This document shows, piece by piece, positions 7,765 through 15,964 of a stretch of 22,573 nt of DNA. The position numbers and the translations under genes were made by a program. Below the pieces are notes generated by a model, which saw only the letters and a list, made by a program, of their open reading frames with translations, was not told the origin of the DNA and made no database searches. Every line of letters begins with the position of its first letter. Position 1 is the stretch's first letter. Source of the DNA: Ruminococcaceae bacterium UBA3323 (lineage in GTDB: Bacteria; Bacillota; Clostridia; Oscillospirales; Acutalibacteraceae); assembly GCA_002361935.1 (NCBI GenBank), contig DESD01000060.1, positions 1-22,573 of the forward strand, read 5' to 3'.

Positions 7765-7797
7765 AGAGAGCAGTCGAGTTGACTGCTCTCTTTTTTT
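7765..7797 (+). terminator. Terminator after the DUF6270-like gene
   Basis: The perfect 11-bp stem AGAGAGCAGTC (7765-7775) / GACTGCTCTCT (7781-7791) has a 5-base loop and a T7 run (7791-7797). It starts 15 bases after the stop. The A/G-rich flank on the other side gives little T-run for the converging ECF gene. Confidence 0.93.
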
Positions 7798-7806
7798 CGG
7801 AACGAA

Positions 7807-10452
7807 TTATGATTCCAATAATCCGTATTTTGTTTTAATTCTGTCCAGCTTTTCAAGCATTGGTTCGGAAATAAACCAAAGAAATATTGCTGTTGCAATG
7901 GCATGAATACAATCCATAGGAAATCCTGTAACATAACAATTTAGTATTATTTTCCAATTCAATGCTTCATTTCCCCATATTAAAGCCGAAGACGGATTTA
8001 TAATTCCGCCGTAAATAACAATTGCCGAAATTGCGCCGAATATGCAAAGTGATATCCTTGAACGGCAAAGAAATCCTTTTTTATATAAAATGCCTGCAAA
8101 AAAACCAATTATTCCCATGGCAAACATCTGCCACGGAGTCCAAGGACCCTGTGAAAACATAATGTTTGATACCAGCATTGTAATTGCCCCAACCAAAAAG
8201 CCTGTTTCTCCACCAAAAGCCAAACCAGCAATAATCGTTAAAGCGAGCACCGGTTTGAACTCCGGAAGCATAAAAAATGCTGCTCTGCCTGCAATACCAA
8301 GTGCACAAAGCACGGCTATAATTGTAAGCTCCCTTGCTTTTGGTTTTCTTCCTTCAAATATCATAAAAAAGGGAAGCATACATTCAAGCAAAACCGCAAA
8401 AGCAATAAGATAATACTGTTTAATATCAATATAGAATACACCAATAAATAACGTTAAAGGAATGAAAAGAAGAATTAAAGCAACTGAAAAACAGGTGCGC
8501 TTTGAAAGTTTTCGCTTTTCCTTAGGCATCTGAACAGAAATTGTATTTTTATCTTTTTTGCCAATAAATACAGCCGTCAGAATAAGAAAAACAATAAATA
8601 AGCCATATACAACTATTCGTTTTAAATCTAAATCACTTACTCCGTTTAAATCAGGTATATTATTAAGATTTTCTGTTTTAGCAGTAAACAGATAAATCGT
8701 CAAAGCAAACAATGCTGATATTCCTGCACTGATTTTACGCCAAAGGGGCAGCTTCGCTGTTTGTTCCATTCTGCCGTCACTATGTTCAGATTGAACATTA
8801 TAAAGAACTTTTGTACTTACAGGATAATCCTGTTTTTCTCCGCCGACTGCTTCAATTACATCATCAACTGTAACCGCATTCGGTATAATATCTCTTGCAA
8901 TTCTGTTGGCCGAGGTTGTATAAAAGCTGTTGCCGCTGAAAAACTCCTGAGGTGCTCCGCTCGCAACAATATTTCCATCAAAGAATAAAGCACAGATATC
9001 AGCATGTTTTGCACAGAATTCAACATCATGGCTTACCATAACAATACATACGCCTGCATTAAGCAGTTTTTTCAAAATGCATGCAAACGCTTCTTTAAAT
9101 TCAGCATCAAATCCCTTTGTTGGCTCATCTAAAAGCAATACTTCCGGCTTTAATAAAAGAAGCTTAGCAAGTGCAACTCTTTGCTGTTCGCCGCCTGAAA
9201 GATCGTATGGGTGTCTGTTTTCAAGTCCATTCAGTCTGCAAAGATTTGTTACATTTTTTATATTTTCATGAATCTGCTCACCGGATAGTTTTTCCTCTTT
9301 TAAAACGTCAGTTAAATCCTCACATACTGTTTTCTTAGTAAATAGTGCTTGGGGATTCTGCGGCAAAAGACAAATCTTGCCGTATGTTTTGATTTCGCCA
9401 TGATAAGGCTTATAATAACCCGAAATCAGTTTAAGCAATGTTGTTTTTCCGGTGCCGTTGCCGCCGAGGATACAGAACAGTTCACCTGAGTAAGCAGTTA
9501 AAGTAACATCCCTTAATACATCAGGCAAATCCTTGCTATATCTAAACCAAATACCCTCTATTGAAACTTTTATATCAGCAAAGGTCTTTGATGATACAAT
9601 ATTAAGCGGCTTTATGTCCGTCGTTTCAGAAAAATCTTTTAAAAACACTTTTCCGGCATTAACGGAAACGGGGCAGGGTAATTCAGTATGTACCGAACCC
9701 CATATTCTTGTTGCCGCAGGCATTGCAAAAAACATTTTGCTGTTGATGTTTTTCAGATACGCACCAACCTCTTCAACAGTTCCGCAGAAAGGCATTCCGC
9801 CATTATCCATAAATCCGACTTTGCTTGCTAAAGGCAGTACATCTTCCAGCCTGTGTTCCGTAATGATAATCGTTGTGCCAAACTCTCTGTTAATCTTTTT
9901 CAGAGCAGACAAAAAATCAGAAGCCGCAATCGGGTCAAGCTGACTTGTAGGCTCGTCCAATATAAGAATACTTGGCTGCATAACCATAATCGAAGCAAGA
10001 TTAAGAAGCTGCTTCTGTCCCCCCGAAAGCTCTGAAACATCTTTATGGAACCAATTCTGAATGTCAAAAAAGGAGGCCATTTCAGCAACCCTTCGTCTTA
10101 TCGTTTCCGTATCATATCCAAGACTTTCCAAACCAAACGCAAGCTCATGCCAAACCTTATCTGTAACAATCTGATTATCCGGAGACTGCATAACAAATCC
10201 GAATTTTAACGCACTTTCTCGTTCTGTTAAGCTTTCAATTGGCTGATCAAAAAACAATATCTTTCCTTTTTTGGAACCGTGAGGGGAAATCTGCGGCTTT
10301 AAATGACGCAGTAATGTTGATTTTCCGCATCCTGAATGTCCAAAAAGTACAAAGAAATCGCCGGAATCAATGGAAACAGATAAATTATTTATTGCAGGTG
10401 TATCCGAATTCGGATAATAAAATGTTAAATTTTCGATTCTAAGAATTTCCAT
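7807..10452 (-). CDS. Fused ECF transporter: two ATPase domains plus membrane S component
   Basis: An 881-residue protein joining three modules of an energy-coupling-factor vitamin importer. ABC domain 1 (about 1-235): Walker A GHSGCGKST (38-46), signature LSGGQ (142-146), Walker B ILILDE (162-167), H-loop H200. ABC domain 2 (about 296-505): GGNGTGKTT (330-338), LSGGE (418-422), VLLLDE (438-443), H475. After a linker, about ten hydrophobic segments follow from 572 to 862. The last part, from ARELTIIAVLCAL (706), resembles an S component with SQGPWTPWQMF (767-777) near its middle. The four hydrophobic segments at 572-700 are extra relative to a normal S component. GAGAGGAT precedes the ATG, and the gene overlaps ecfT by 28 bases. 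The substrate is unknown; a vitamin such as a cobalamin- or thiamin-type compound is only a guess, and no riboswitch precedes the operon. Confidence 0.92.
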   Translation of the reverse strand: MEILRIENLTFYYPNSDTPAINNLSVSIDSGDFFVLFGHSGCGKSTLLRHLKPQISPHGSKKGKILFFDQPIESLTERESALKFGFVMQSPDNQIVTDKVWHELAFGLESLGYDTETIRRRVAEMASFFDIQNWFHKDVSELSGGQKQLLNLASIMVMQPSILILDEPTSQLDPIAASDFLSALKKINREFGTTIIITEHRLEDVLPLASKVGFMDNGGMPFCGTVEEVGAYLKNINSKMFFAMPAATRIWGSVHTELPCPVSVNAGKVFLKDFSETTDIKPLNIVSSKTFADIKVSIEGIWFRYSKDLPDVLRDVTLTAYSGELFCILGGNGTGKTTLLKLISGYYKPYHGEIKTYGKICLLPQNPQALFTKKTVCEDLTDVLKEEKLSGEQIHENIKNVTNLCRLNGLENRHPYDLSGGEQQRVALAKLLLLKPEVLLLDEPTKGFDAEFKEAFACILKKLLNAGVCIVMVSHDVEFCAKHADICALFFDGNIVASGAPQEFFSGNSFYTTSANRIARDIIPNAVTVDDVIEAVGGEKQDYPVSTKVLYNVQSEHSDGRMEQTAKLPLWRKISAGISALFALTIYLFTAKTENLNNIPDLNGVSDLDLKRIVVYGLFIVFLILTAVFIGKKDKNTISVQMPKEKRKLSKRTCFSVALILLFIPLTLFIGVFYIDIKQYYLIAFAVLLECMLPFFMIFEGRKPKARELTIIAVLCALGIAGRAAFFMLPEFKPVLALTIIAGLAFGGETGFLVGAITMLVSNIMFSQGPWTPWQMFAMGIIGFFAGILYKKGFLCRSRISLCIFGAISAIVIYGGIINPSSALIWGNEALNWKIILNCYVTGFPMDCIHAIATAIFLWFISEPMLEKLDRIKTKYGLLES

Positions 10453-11321
10453 TTTATATCCTCTCTTTTATTTATAACAATCGGCGTTAAACACATAAGA
10501 AAATATATTAATAAAAAGCTTATCGACAGCGGTTCAGCGGTAACTCCTATAATACTCGGAAAATATCTCCAATATAAATTTCCCGAGACAATGCCGCTTA
10601 ATAGATAAACCAAACAAAAACAAAGCCATATTAAGCAGCTTTTATCTTTCTCGCAAAATTTGTAATTGGAATAGGCTGTTCTTCCTTTTAACCCATAGCC
10701 TCTGCATTTCATACTGTCTGCTGTGTCGATGGCATTTTCCAAAGACCATGTAACCATAATTGAAAGACAATTTAATGCATATTTTAATCGCTTTAATAAA
10801 CTTCCGCTTGTGACATCTCTGCCAATTCCGGCCTGCGCTTCCTTAACACTTTCAAACTGCTGTTTAAATCTTGGAACAAACCTTAAAATCATACTAATTG
10901 TCAATGAAAGTGAGGGTATAATCTTACCGAAAAGATAAATAAACTTGTCTGAACTCATAACAGCAGTATAACAACCAAACCATAACACAACAGAAACAAG
11001 CATAACACCTGCCGCTATACCATATAAAATACTTTCCAATGTAAGAGGATTGCCCGTTGGAAGATAACACAGAATAACTGTTCCGCGGTGATTAAAAGCA
11101 GGATTAATGATTGCTGTAAAAAGAAGCATAGGAAGTGCAAATTTAGCTAAAACACCAAAAGACTTTGCACTGTTAAGGCTGATATAATAATACACTGAAC
11201 AAAATAATGAAATAATAAGGCAAACGGGGTGCATTAAAAACATTGAAAAACCAATAACCAAACAAAAATAGAAAAAATTTATAATCGGATGATAGCCAGA
11301 AAAGGTATCCCTGTTTTTCAT
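10425..11321 (-). CDS. ecfT: ECF transporter transmembrane component EcfT
   Basis: A 298-residue membrane protein with several long hydrophobic stretches, forming the scaffold that links the ATPases to the S component. The cytoplasmic coupling helices are visible: one around EAQAGIGRD and the other around DSMKCRGYGLKG, the latter matching the family's xRG motif; the first is degenerate. The start at 11321 is chosen over an ATG at 11354 because GGGAGG (11335-11330) lies 8 bases before it and because the promoter at 11360-11388 would start transcription at about 11353. Its last codons overlap the first 28 bases of the fused ATPase/S gene, giving a tight two-gene unit like the ykoCD-type arrangement but with the S component fused. 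Confidence 0.9.
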   Translation of the reverse strand: MKNRDTFSGYHPIINFFYFCLVIGFSMFLMHPVCLIISLFCSVYYYISLNSAKSFGVLAKFALPMLLFTAIINPAFNHRGTVILCYLPTGNPLTLESILYGIAAGVMLVSVVLWFGCYTAVMSSDKFIYLFGKIIPSLSLTISMILRFVPRFKQQFESVKEAQAGIGRDVTSGSLLKRLKYALNCLSIMVTWSLENAIDTADSMKCRGYGLKGRTAYSNYKFCEKDKSCLIWLCFCLVYLLSGIVSGNLYWRYFPSIIGVTAEPLSISFLLIYFLMCLTPIVINKREDIKWKFLESKI

Positions 11322-11359
11322 TCTGTTCGCCTCCCATGCAGAAATTAAATACATATTAA

Positions 11360-11388
11360 AATATACATTTTTTTCATAAATCCGTCAA
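11360..11388 (-). promoter_or_regulatory. Promoter of the ECF operon
   Basis: On the minus strand, TTGACG (11388-11383), 17 bases, TATATT (11365-11360). Five of six matches in each box with ideal spacing. The predicted start near 11353 leaves about 32 bases of leader, too short for a vitamin riboswitch. Confidence 0.85.
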
Positions 11389-11500
11389 GTTATTCAAATA
11401 TTCAGTCGTAACAATTATGAAATAATAAACAATTTATTAAACTTATAGTTTTCATTACAATGTAACACTTTTGTCTATTTCCTTTTATTCGACAAAAAGA

Positions 11501-11506
11501 TATAAT
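11501..11506 (+). promoter_or_regulatory. -10 box upstream of the PF06541-type gene
   Basis: A perfect TATAAT at 11501-11506, but no convincing -35 at 16-18 bases (TTGTCT at 11471-11476 is 24 bases away). If used, transcription would start near 11513, just before the inverted repeat 11515-11546. The weak -35 suggests an activator or another factor. Confidence 0.5.
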
Positions 11507-11514
11507 GATAAAAA

Positions 11515-11546
11515 ACAAACAGTAATTATACAATATTACTGTTTGT
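11515..11546. repeat. Perfect 12-bp inverted repeat in the leader of the PF06541-type gene
   Basis: ACAAACAGTAAT (11515-11526) and ATTACTGTTTGT (11535-11546) are exact inverted repeats with an 8-base centre. On the plus strand no T-run follows and the ribosome-binding site begins 5 bases later. On the minus strand the arm is followed by a T6 stretch, so it could stop antisense transcripts. Lying at the likely transcript start, it fits either a dimeric repressor operator or a 5'-end mRNA hairpin. Confidence 0.8.
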
Positions 11547-11561
11547 ATTAAAGGTGAGGAT

Positions 11562-12269
11562 ATGTCAGGTATTACAAGTACTGAAAAACAGAATATGAAA
11601 TCTGAAAACAAAATCGTGATTTCCGATACCGTAAAAAAAATAGAATCCGGAAAAATAAATTTTTATAAAATCATTTTTATATACATGCTCGGCGGAATTG
11701 TCGGAACTTTATGGGAAACCGGCCTGAATTTCATTAACGGTTACGGATTTGTGTATTGCAACGGTAGTATTTTCACACCATTCAATTTTGTTTACGGCTC
11801 CGGTGCAATAATCATTATTGCTTTTCTTCATAAGCAAACGGAATGGTGGAGGGTTTTTTTGATTGGTGCATTAGGCGGCGGGGCAGTTGAATACATATTA
11901 AATTTTCTGGAAGAAACCTTGCTTGGCACTCGCTCATGGAATTATGAAGGCAAGCTTTTAAATATCAACGGCAGAACAACTATTCCGTATATGATTGTAT
12001 GGGGAATGCTCTGTGTTGCAGTAATTTTCATTGTATATAAACCTTTGAACAGACTGCTTGAAAAAATCCCAAAAAGTACTATGAAAACAGTTGCAACGGT
12101 TATGTCTGTTGTATTAGCAGTAGATTTAATGATCACTGTTGCTGCCATTCTTCGTTATTCGGCAAGAAATTCAGGGCAGGAAGCTTTTACTGCAATAGGT
12201 GCAGCTATTGATAAAGCTTTTAATGATGCATTTATGGCAAAAAGATTTCCGAATTTAAAATTTATATAG
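11562..12269 (+). CDS. PF06541-type (CmpB-like, 'putative ABC transporter permease') membrane protein
   Basis: A 235-residue protein with about five hydrophobic segments after a soluble N-terminus of roughly 30 residues. The pattern GGIVGTLWETG (43-53) followed by NGSIFTPFNFVYGSGA (67-82) is the hallmark of the PF06541 family, annotated as putative ABC permease although no ATPase partner is usual. None is encoded beside it here; the ECF ATPases are divergent. AAGGTGAGG before the ATG at 11562 sets the start. It is 19 bases upstream of a GT4 glycosyltransferase and probably co-transcribed with it. Molecular function is unknown; a link to membrane glycolipid or envelope metabolism is inferred only from this neighbour. 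Confidence 0.8.
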   Translation: MSGITSTEKQNMKSENKIVISDTVKKIESGKINFYKIIFIYMLGGIVGTLWETGLNFINGYGFVYCNGSIFTPFNFVYGSGAIIIIAFLHKQTEWWRVFLIGALGGGAVEYILNFLEETLLGTRSWNYEGKLLNINGRTTIPYMIVWGMLCVAVIFIVYKPLNRLLEKIPKSTMKTVATVMSVVLAVDLMITVAAILRYSARNSGQEAFTAIGAAIDKAFNDAFMAKRFPNLKFI

Positions 12270-12288
12270 TTATAAAGGAGAAAGCTTT

Positions 12289-13440
12289 ATGATAGTTACA
12301 GTTGTTTGCGATGTTCTTGGTGAAGAAAATAACGGAACAACGGTTGCTACAATGAATTTAGTAAGATATTTAAAAAGCAGGGGAGATATTGTTCGCATAT
12401 TATGTGCAGATCAAAACAGAAAAGAGGACGAAAATGTTTTTGCAGTTCCGAATGTAGATTTCGGAATCCTTCTGAATGCTTTTGTAAATAAAGTTGGCGT
12501 TTCACTTGCCAAACCGGATGAGGACATTGTCAGAAATGCTATAGTAGGTGCTGACGTAGTACATATCATTTTTCCTCTTCAGCTTGGTATTGTTTCGGTA
12601 AGAATAGCTACCGAACTTGGCATCCCTGTAACGGCAGGTTTTCATATGCAGGCTGAAAATTTTACTGCCTACTTTAAACTAAATAATATTAAGATTGCAA
12701 ATAAGCAGGTTTATCGTTTTATTTACGACCATATTTATAAATATGCTAAGGCAATTCATTATCCAACAGAATTTATTAAAAATCAGTTTGAAAAAAGCAT
12801 AAAAAAGGAAACGCCCGGTTTTGTTGTATCAAACGGTGTAAATGATTTTTTCAAAAAAATTGACTTTGAAAAACCTGATGAATTCAAAGATAAAATTGTA
12901 ATTCTCACAACAGGAAGATATGCAAGGGAAAAATCACAGGATACCTTAATTAGAGCAATTAAGCAATCAAAATACAGGAACAAAATTCAGCTTATATTAG
13001 CAGGGCAGGGTTTTGAAGAACTTTATTACAAATTACTTTCAAAAGAACTTGTGATTCCTCCGATTTTTAAGCTTTATTCAAGAGAGGAAATTTTGGAAGT
13101 AATAAATTATTGCGACATATATGTTCATCCTGCAATTATTGAATTGGAAGGTATATCCTGTCTTGAAGCAATCAAATGCGGAAAATTAACAATTGTTTCA
13201 AATTCAAAACTAAGTGCAACACAGGAATTTGCTGTTGATGAAAAATGCATTTTCAAAGCCAAAAGTCCAAGAAGTCTTGCAAAAGCAATTGATTATTGGA
13301 TTGAACATCCAATAGAAAAAAAGGAATGCGAAGAAAAATATCTGGCTTCATCAAAAAAATTCAATCAGGAAATATGTATGCATAAAACCAGGGAAATCCT
13401 TTTAAATGCTGCAAAATCCAAAAATCCAGCGCTATATTAA
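12289..13440 (+). CDS. Glycosyltransferase, GT4 family (GT-B fold)
   Basis: A 383-residue GT-B glycosyltransferase. The N-terminal acceptor half contains GTTVATMNLVRYLK (16-29) and GFHMQAE (117-123). The C-terminal donor half has VSNGV (180-184), TTGRYAREKSQDTL (207-220) with R210/K215, LAGQGFE (237-243), and the retaining GT4 E-x7-E motif with E285 and E293. These predict retaining transfer of a nucleotide-activated sugar, probably at the inner membrane face. The layout resembles diacylglycerol glucosyltransferases, but the acceptor cannot be read. AAAGGAG precedes the ATG. It is the second gene after the PF06541-type protein and ends at a bidirectional terminator. There are no membrane segments. 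Confidence 0.9.
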   Translation: MIVTVVCDVLGEENNGTTVATMNLVRYLKSRGDIVRILCADQNRKEDENVFAVPNVDFGILLNAFVNKVGVSLAKPDEDIVRNAIVGADVVHIIFPLQLGIVSVRIATELGIPVTAGFHMQAENFTAYFKLNNIKIANKQVYRFIYDHIYKYAKAIHYPTEFIKNQFEKSIKKETPGFVVSNGVNDFFKKIDFEKPDEFKDKIVILTTGRYAREKSQDTLIRAIKQSKYRNKIQLILAGQGFEELYYKLLSKELVIPPIFKLYSREEILEVINYCDIYVHPAIIELEGISCLEAIKCGKLTIVSNSKLSATQEFAVDEKCIFKAKSPRSLAKAIDYWIEHPIEKKECEEKYLASSKKFNQEICMHKTREILLNAAKSKNPALY

Positions 13441-13468
13441 AAAGAGCCGTTTCAACGGCTCTTTTATT
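13441..13468. terminator. Bidirectional terminator between convergent genes
   Basis: AAAGAGCCGT (13441-13450) and ACGGCTCTTT (13455-13464) pair perfectly around TTCA. T-runs exist on both sides, so the one hairpin can end both the GT4 gene (+) and the DUF711 gene (-), whose stops flank it. Confidence 0.9.
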
Positions 13469-13475
13469 CATATAT

Positions 13476-14831
13476 TTAGTTTTTAAGACTGTGAAGCGGT
13501 GCAGGAATTTTACCACCTCTGTTTATAAATTTGGCAGGGGATTTTGTATTAACCTTCATCACCGGTCCCGATCCCAAAAGTCCGCCGAATTCAAGCTCAT
13601 CGCCCAACTTCTTTCCAATTGCGGGAATTACACGAACAGCAGTTGTTTTTCCGTTAACCATTCCGATTGCAGCCTCATCAGCAATAATACCGCTGATAAC
13701 TTCTGCAGTAGTATCACCCGGAATAACAATCATATCAAGCCCAACAGAGCATACAGCCGTCATAGCCTCAAGCTTTTCAATTGTAAGAGCTCCGCTTCTT
13801 GCGGCATCTATCATGCCGGCATCCTCAGATACAGGTATAAATGCGCCTGAAAGACCGCCGACACTTGATGAGGCCATTACGCCGCCTTTTTTTACTGCAT
13901 CATTCAACATGGCAAGGCAGGCTGTTGTACCGGCGCCGCCGCACTGTTCCAAACCGATTTCCTCAAGAATATGAGCAACAGAATCTCCTACCGCCGGAGT
14001 TGGAGCAAGAGATAAATCAACAATACCGAACGGAACGCCAAGCCTTTTAGATGCTTCAACACCAACAAGCTGACCCATTCGTGTAATTTTAAAAGCAGTT
14101 TTCTTGATAAGCTCCGCAACCTCATTGACACTGTAATCCGGATACTTTGAAATAGCCGCTCTTACAACACCGGGGCCTGAAACACCTACATTAATAACAC
14201 AGTCCGGTTCGGATAAGCCGTGAAATGCACCTGCCATAAACGGATTATCCTCAGGGGCATTACAAAATACAACAAGTTTGCCGGCACCAATGCAATCATG
14301 ATCTTTGGTTAGCTCTGCGGCTTCCTTAACCTTCTGCCCCATAATTTTAACGGCATCCATATTAATACCAGCTTTTGTTGAGCCGATATTAACCGAGGAA
14401 CAAAGATGTTCGGTTCTTGAAAGAGCTTCGGGAATAGAATTGATTAACTCCAAATCACCTGCTGAAAATCCCTTCTGCACCAAAGCTGAATAACCGCCGA
14501 TAAAATTAACACCGATGGTCTGTGCAGCTTTTTCAAGAGCAAGGGCATATTTAACAGGGTCTCCGCCGCTGATTCCGGCAAGAATGGCAACAGGTGTTAC
14601 GGAAACACGCTTATTAATAATCGGGATACCGTACTGCTTTTCAATATCTTCGCCTGTTGAAACAAGCTTTTCTGCCTTTTTACAGATTTTATCATAAACC
14701 TTGTCACAGGCTCTATCAATATTTGAATCCGCACAATCCAGCAAAGAAATACCCATAGTCGTTGTTCTGATATCAAGGCATTCATCCTGAATCATTTTAA
14801 TTGTTTCAAGTATATCAAAAGTATTAATCAT
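13476..14831 (-). CDS. DUF711 / PFL family protein (UPF0210)
   Basis: A 451-residue protein matching the UPF0210/DUF711 family in length and pattern. Diagnostic stretches include the N-terminal DIRTTTMGISLLDC (21-34), NFIGGYSALVQKG (about 109-121), the glycine-rich NVGVSGPGVVRA, SLAPTPAVGDSVAHILEE, and GGLSGAFIPVSEDAGM. The family is related in fold to anaerobic ribonucleotide reductase/pyruvate formate-lyase-like proteins, but its reaction is unknown. It has no signal peptide and should be cytoplasmic. AGGAGAAA precedes the ATG. It begins 12 bases after the ACT-domain gene; this ACT plus DUF711 pair is conserved in many Firmicutes, hinting at an amino-acid-sensing partner. Confidence 0.93.
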   Translation of the reverse strand: MINTFDILETIKMIQDECLDIRTTTMGISLLDCADSNIDRACDKVYDKICKKAEKLVSTGEDIEKQYGIPIINKRVSVTPVAILAGISGGDPVKYALALEKAAQTIGVNFIGGYSALVQKGFSAGDLELINSIPEALSRTEHLCSSVNIGSTKAGINMDAVKIMGQKVKEAAELTKDHDCIGAGKLVVFCNAPEDNPFMAGAFHGLSEPDCVINVGVSGPGVVRAAISKYPDYSVNEVAELIKKTAFKITRMGQLVGVEASKRLGVPFGIVDLSLAPTPAVGDSVAHILEEIGLEQCGGAGTTACLAMLNDAVKKGGVMASSSVGGLSGAFIPVSEDAGMIDAARSGALTIEKLEAMTAVCSVGLDMIVIPGDTTAEVISGIIADEAAIGMVNGKTTAVRVIPAIGKKLGDELEFGGLLGSGPVMKVNTKSPAKFINRGGKIPAPLHSLKN

Positions 14832-14843
14832 AAATGATTTCTC

Positions 14844-15113
14844 CTATATTCTATGCATTGAATTAAAAATTTCCTCATTCATTACGTGAACGGAAAGATT
14901 GTTTTCCTTGCCATATTCCGAAAGGATATCGGAAAAATCAGCAAAAGGAACCGAACAGGCGGAAACATCAGCCATCATAATCATACAAAACATATCCTGA
15001 AGAATTGACTGTGTTACTTCAATAACATTAACGTTTTTTTCAGCACAGATTGAAGAAACCTTTGCAAGAATGCCAACCATATCCTTACCAATAACTGTTA
15101 TAACTGCTTTCAT
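14844..15113 (-). CDS. ACT domain protein (UPF0237)
   Basis: An 89-residue protein that is one ACT domain. The opening MKAVITVIGKDMVGILAKVS carries the ligand-binding G-x-D-x-x-G-I turn and is followed by the helix and strand NVNVIEVTQSIL. ACT domains bind amino acids or similar small ligands and usually work as dimers. It has the normal length of the UPF0237 family. AGGAGGTA precedes the ATG. It is the first gene of a two-gene operon with the DUF711 protein, so it likely senses a ligand for it; this is inference from conserved pairing. Confidence 0.93.
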   Translation of the reverse strand: MKAVITVIGKDMVGILAKVSSICAEKNVNVIEVTQSILQDMFCMIMMADVSACSVPFADFSDILSEYGKENNLSVHVMNEEIFNSMHRI

Positions 15114-15142
15114 AAGCTATACCTCCTAGAATATTAATAAAG

Positions 15143-15171
15143 ATTATAGCAAAGGATAAAATTTTTTTCAA
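15143..15171 (-). promoter_or_regulatory. Promoter of the ACT-DUF711 operon
   Basis: On the minus strand, TTGAAA (15171-15166), 17 bases, TATAAT (15148-15143), with TGC just before the -10 (extended -10). The predicted start near 15136 gives a short leader containing the AGGAGG site. Confidence 0.9.
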
Positions 15172-15269
15172 CAAAAATAAGAATAATATTTAAATTTTCT
15201 GCTAAATGTGTTATATTAAATTAAATTGCTGTTAGATTCTCTTTTCAAACTGAACACATTGATTCGGAA

Positions 15270-15943
15270 ATGATAGTTATAAGATACCATATTTTAAGAT
15301 TTGATATTTGGCTTTGCTTGGCTTTAAGTGTTCTGATTGCTTTCGGCGCCGGAAAAATTGCAAATAAAATTTTACCGGAGAAATACGAAGAGCATAAAGC
15401 TGAACATATTGTTGATGCCGGAGAAATCGGAGAAGTTGCCGATGATACCGTATTCAGAGCTCAGAATATTGAAGATCTGCTGTCACACGATACCTTTACC
15501 GTAATTTCTCCCGGTATTGAATACCGAAACAGGGGAGCGGGATACTATAACGGCATGTATTTATATCAGTTAACTCTTCCGTCAGGTGAAATGGTTGCCG
15601 CATGCATTAACGCCGATTCAGTTGTTAATGACGGTGAATACTTTTCGGGAAATTCAACACTGCCTGTCGGCAGAATAGTCAAGGCAGATTTGGCTGAAGA
15701 AAAAACCTTTCTTGAGCAAATAGAATTCAAAACGCCGCTTGACCGAAAGGATTTTTACATAGATATGGTTGGGAAGCTGAAATCGCAAGCGAGGAATCAT
15801 TTATAGAAACGCCCAGTATAATCATTCAGCTTATAACCGTATTGATAACATTTCCCGTATTCCATCTTATCGCCACAAAACTAGGTATTTTCCCATATAT
15901 TCTTCCACCGAGAAAGAAAAAGGAGAAAAACGATTGGGATTAG
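15270..15943 (+). pseudogene. Frameshifted membrane protein gene, family unknown
   Basis: Frame one encodes 178 residues: an N-terminal membrane anchor (about 13-30) and a soluble part with YNGMYLYQLTLPSGEMVAACIN and LPVGRIVKADL. It stops at 15806. From about 15773 another frame continues sensibly to 15943, starting EAEIASEESFIETPS, followed by a strongly hydrophobic segment and ending in the basic/acidic tail LPPRKKKEKNDWD. Joining the two needs only one lost base at GGTTGGGAAG (GGGG to GGG). The complete protein would have two membrane segments flanking an extracytoplasmic domain, about 224 residues. No canonical slippery heptamer for programmed frameshifting is present, and the start at 15270 lacks a good ribosome-binding site. 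Decay or a sequencing error are both possible. I do not recognise the family. Confidence 0.7.
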
Positions 15944-15964
15944 ATTAGAAAGGGCAGAATTATT

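Noticed and set aside
8042..8413. 123-codon open frame opposite the ECF S-component region
   Set aside because: Antisense shadow of hydrophobic coding sequence; no start signals.
11322..11561. Possible cobalamin or other vitamin riboswitch before the ECF operon
   Set aside because: The predicted leader is only about 32 bases and no conserved riboswitch boxes were seen.
13531..13974. 147-codon open frame opposite the DUF711 gene
   Set aside because: Shadow of a strongly recognised gene on the other strand; low-complexity composition and no ribosome-binding site.
15765..15780. Programmed -1 frameshift in the membrane protein gene
   Set aside because: The zero-frame heptamer GGTTGGG does not fit X-XXY-YYZ and no downstream stimulatory structure was evident; a lost base is simpler.
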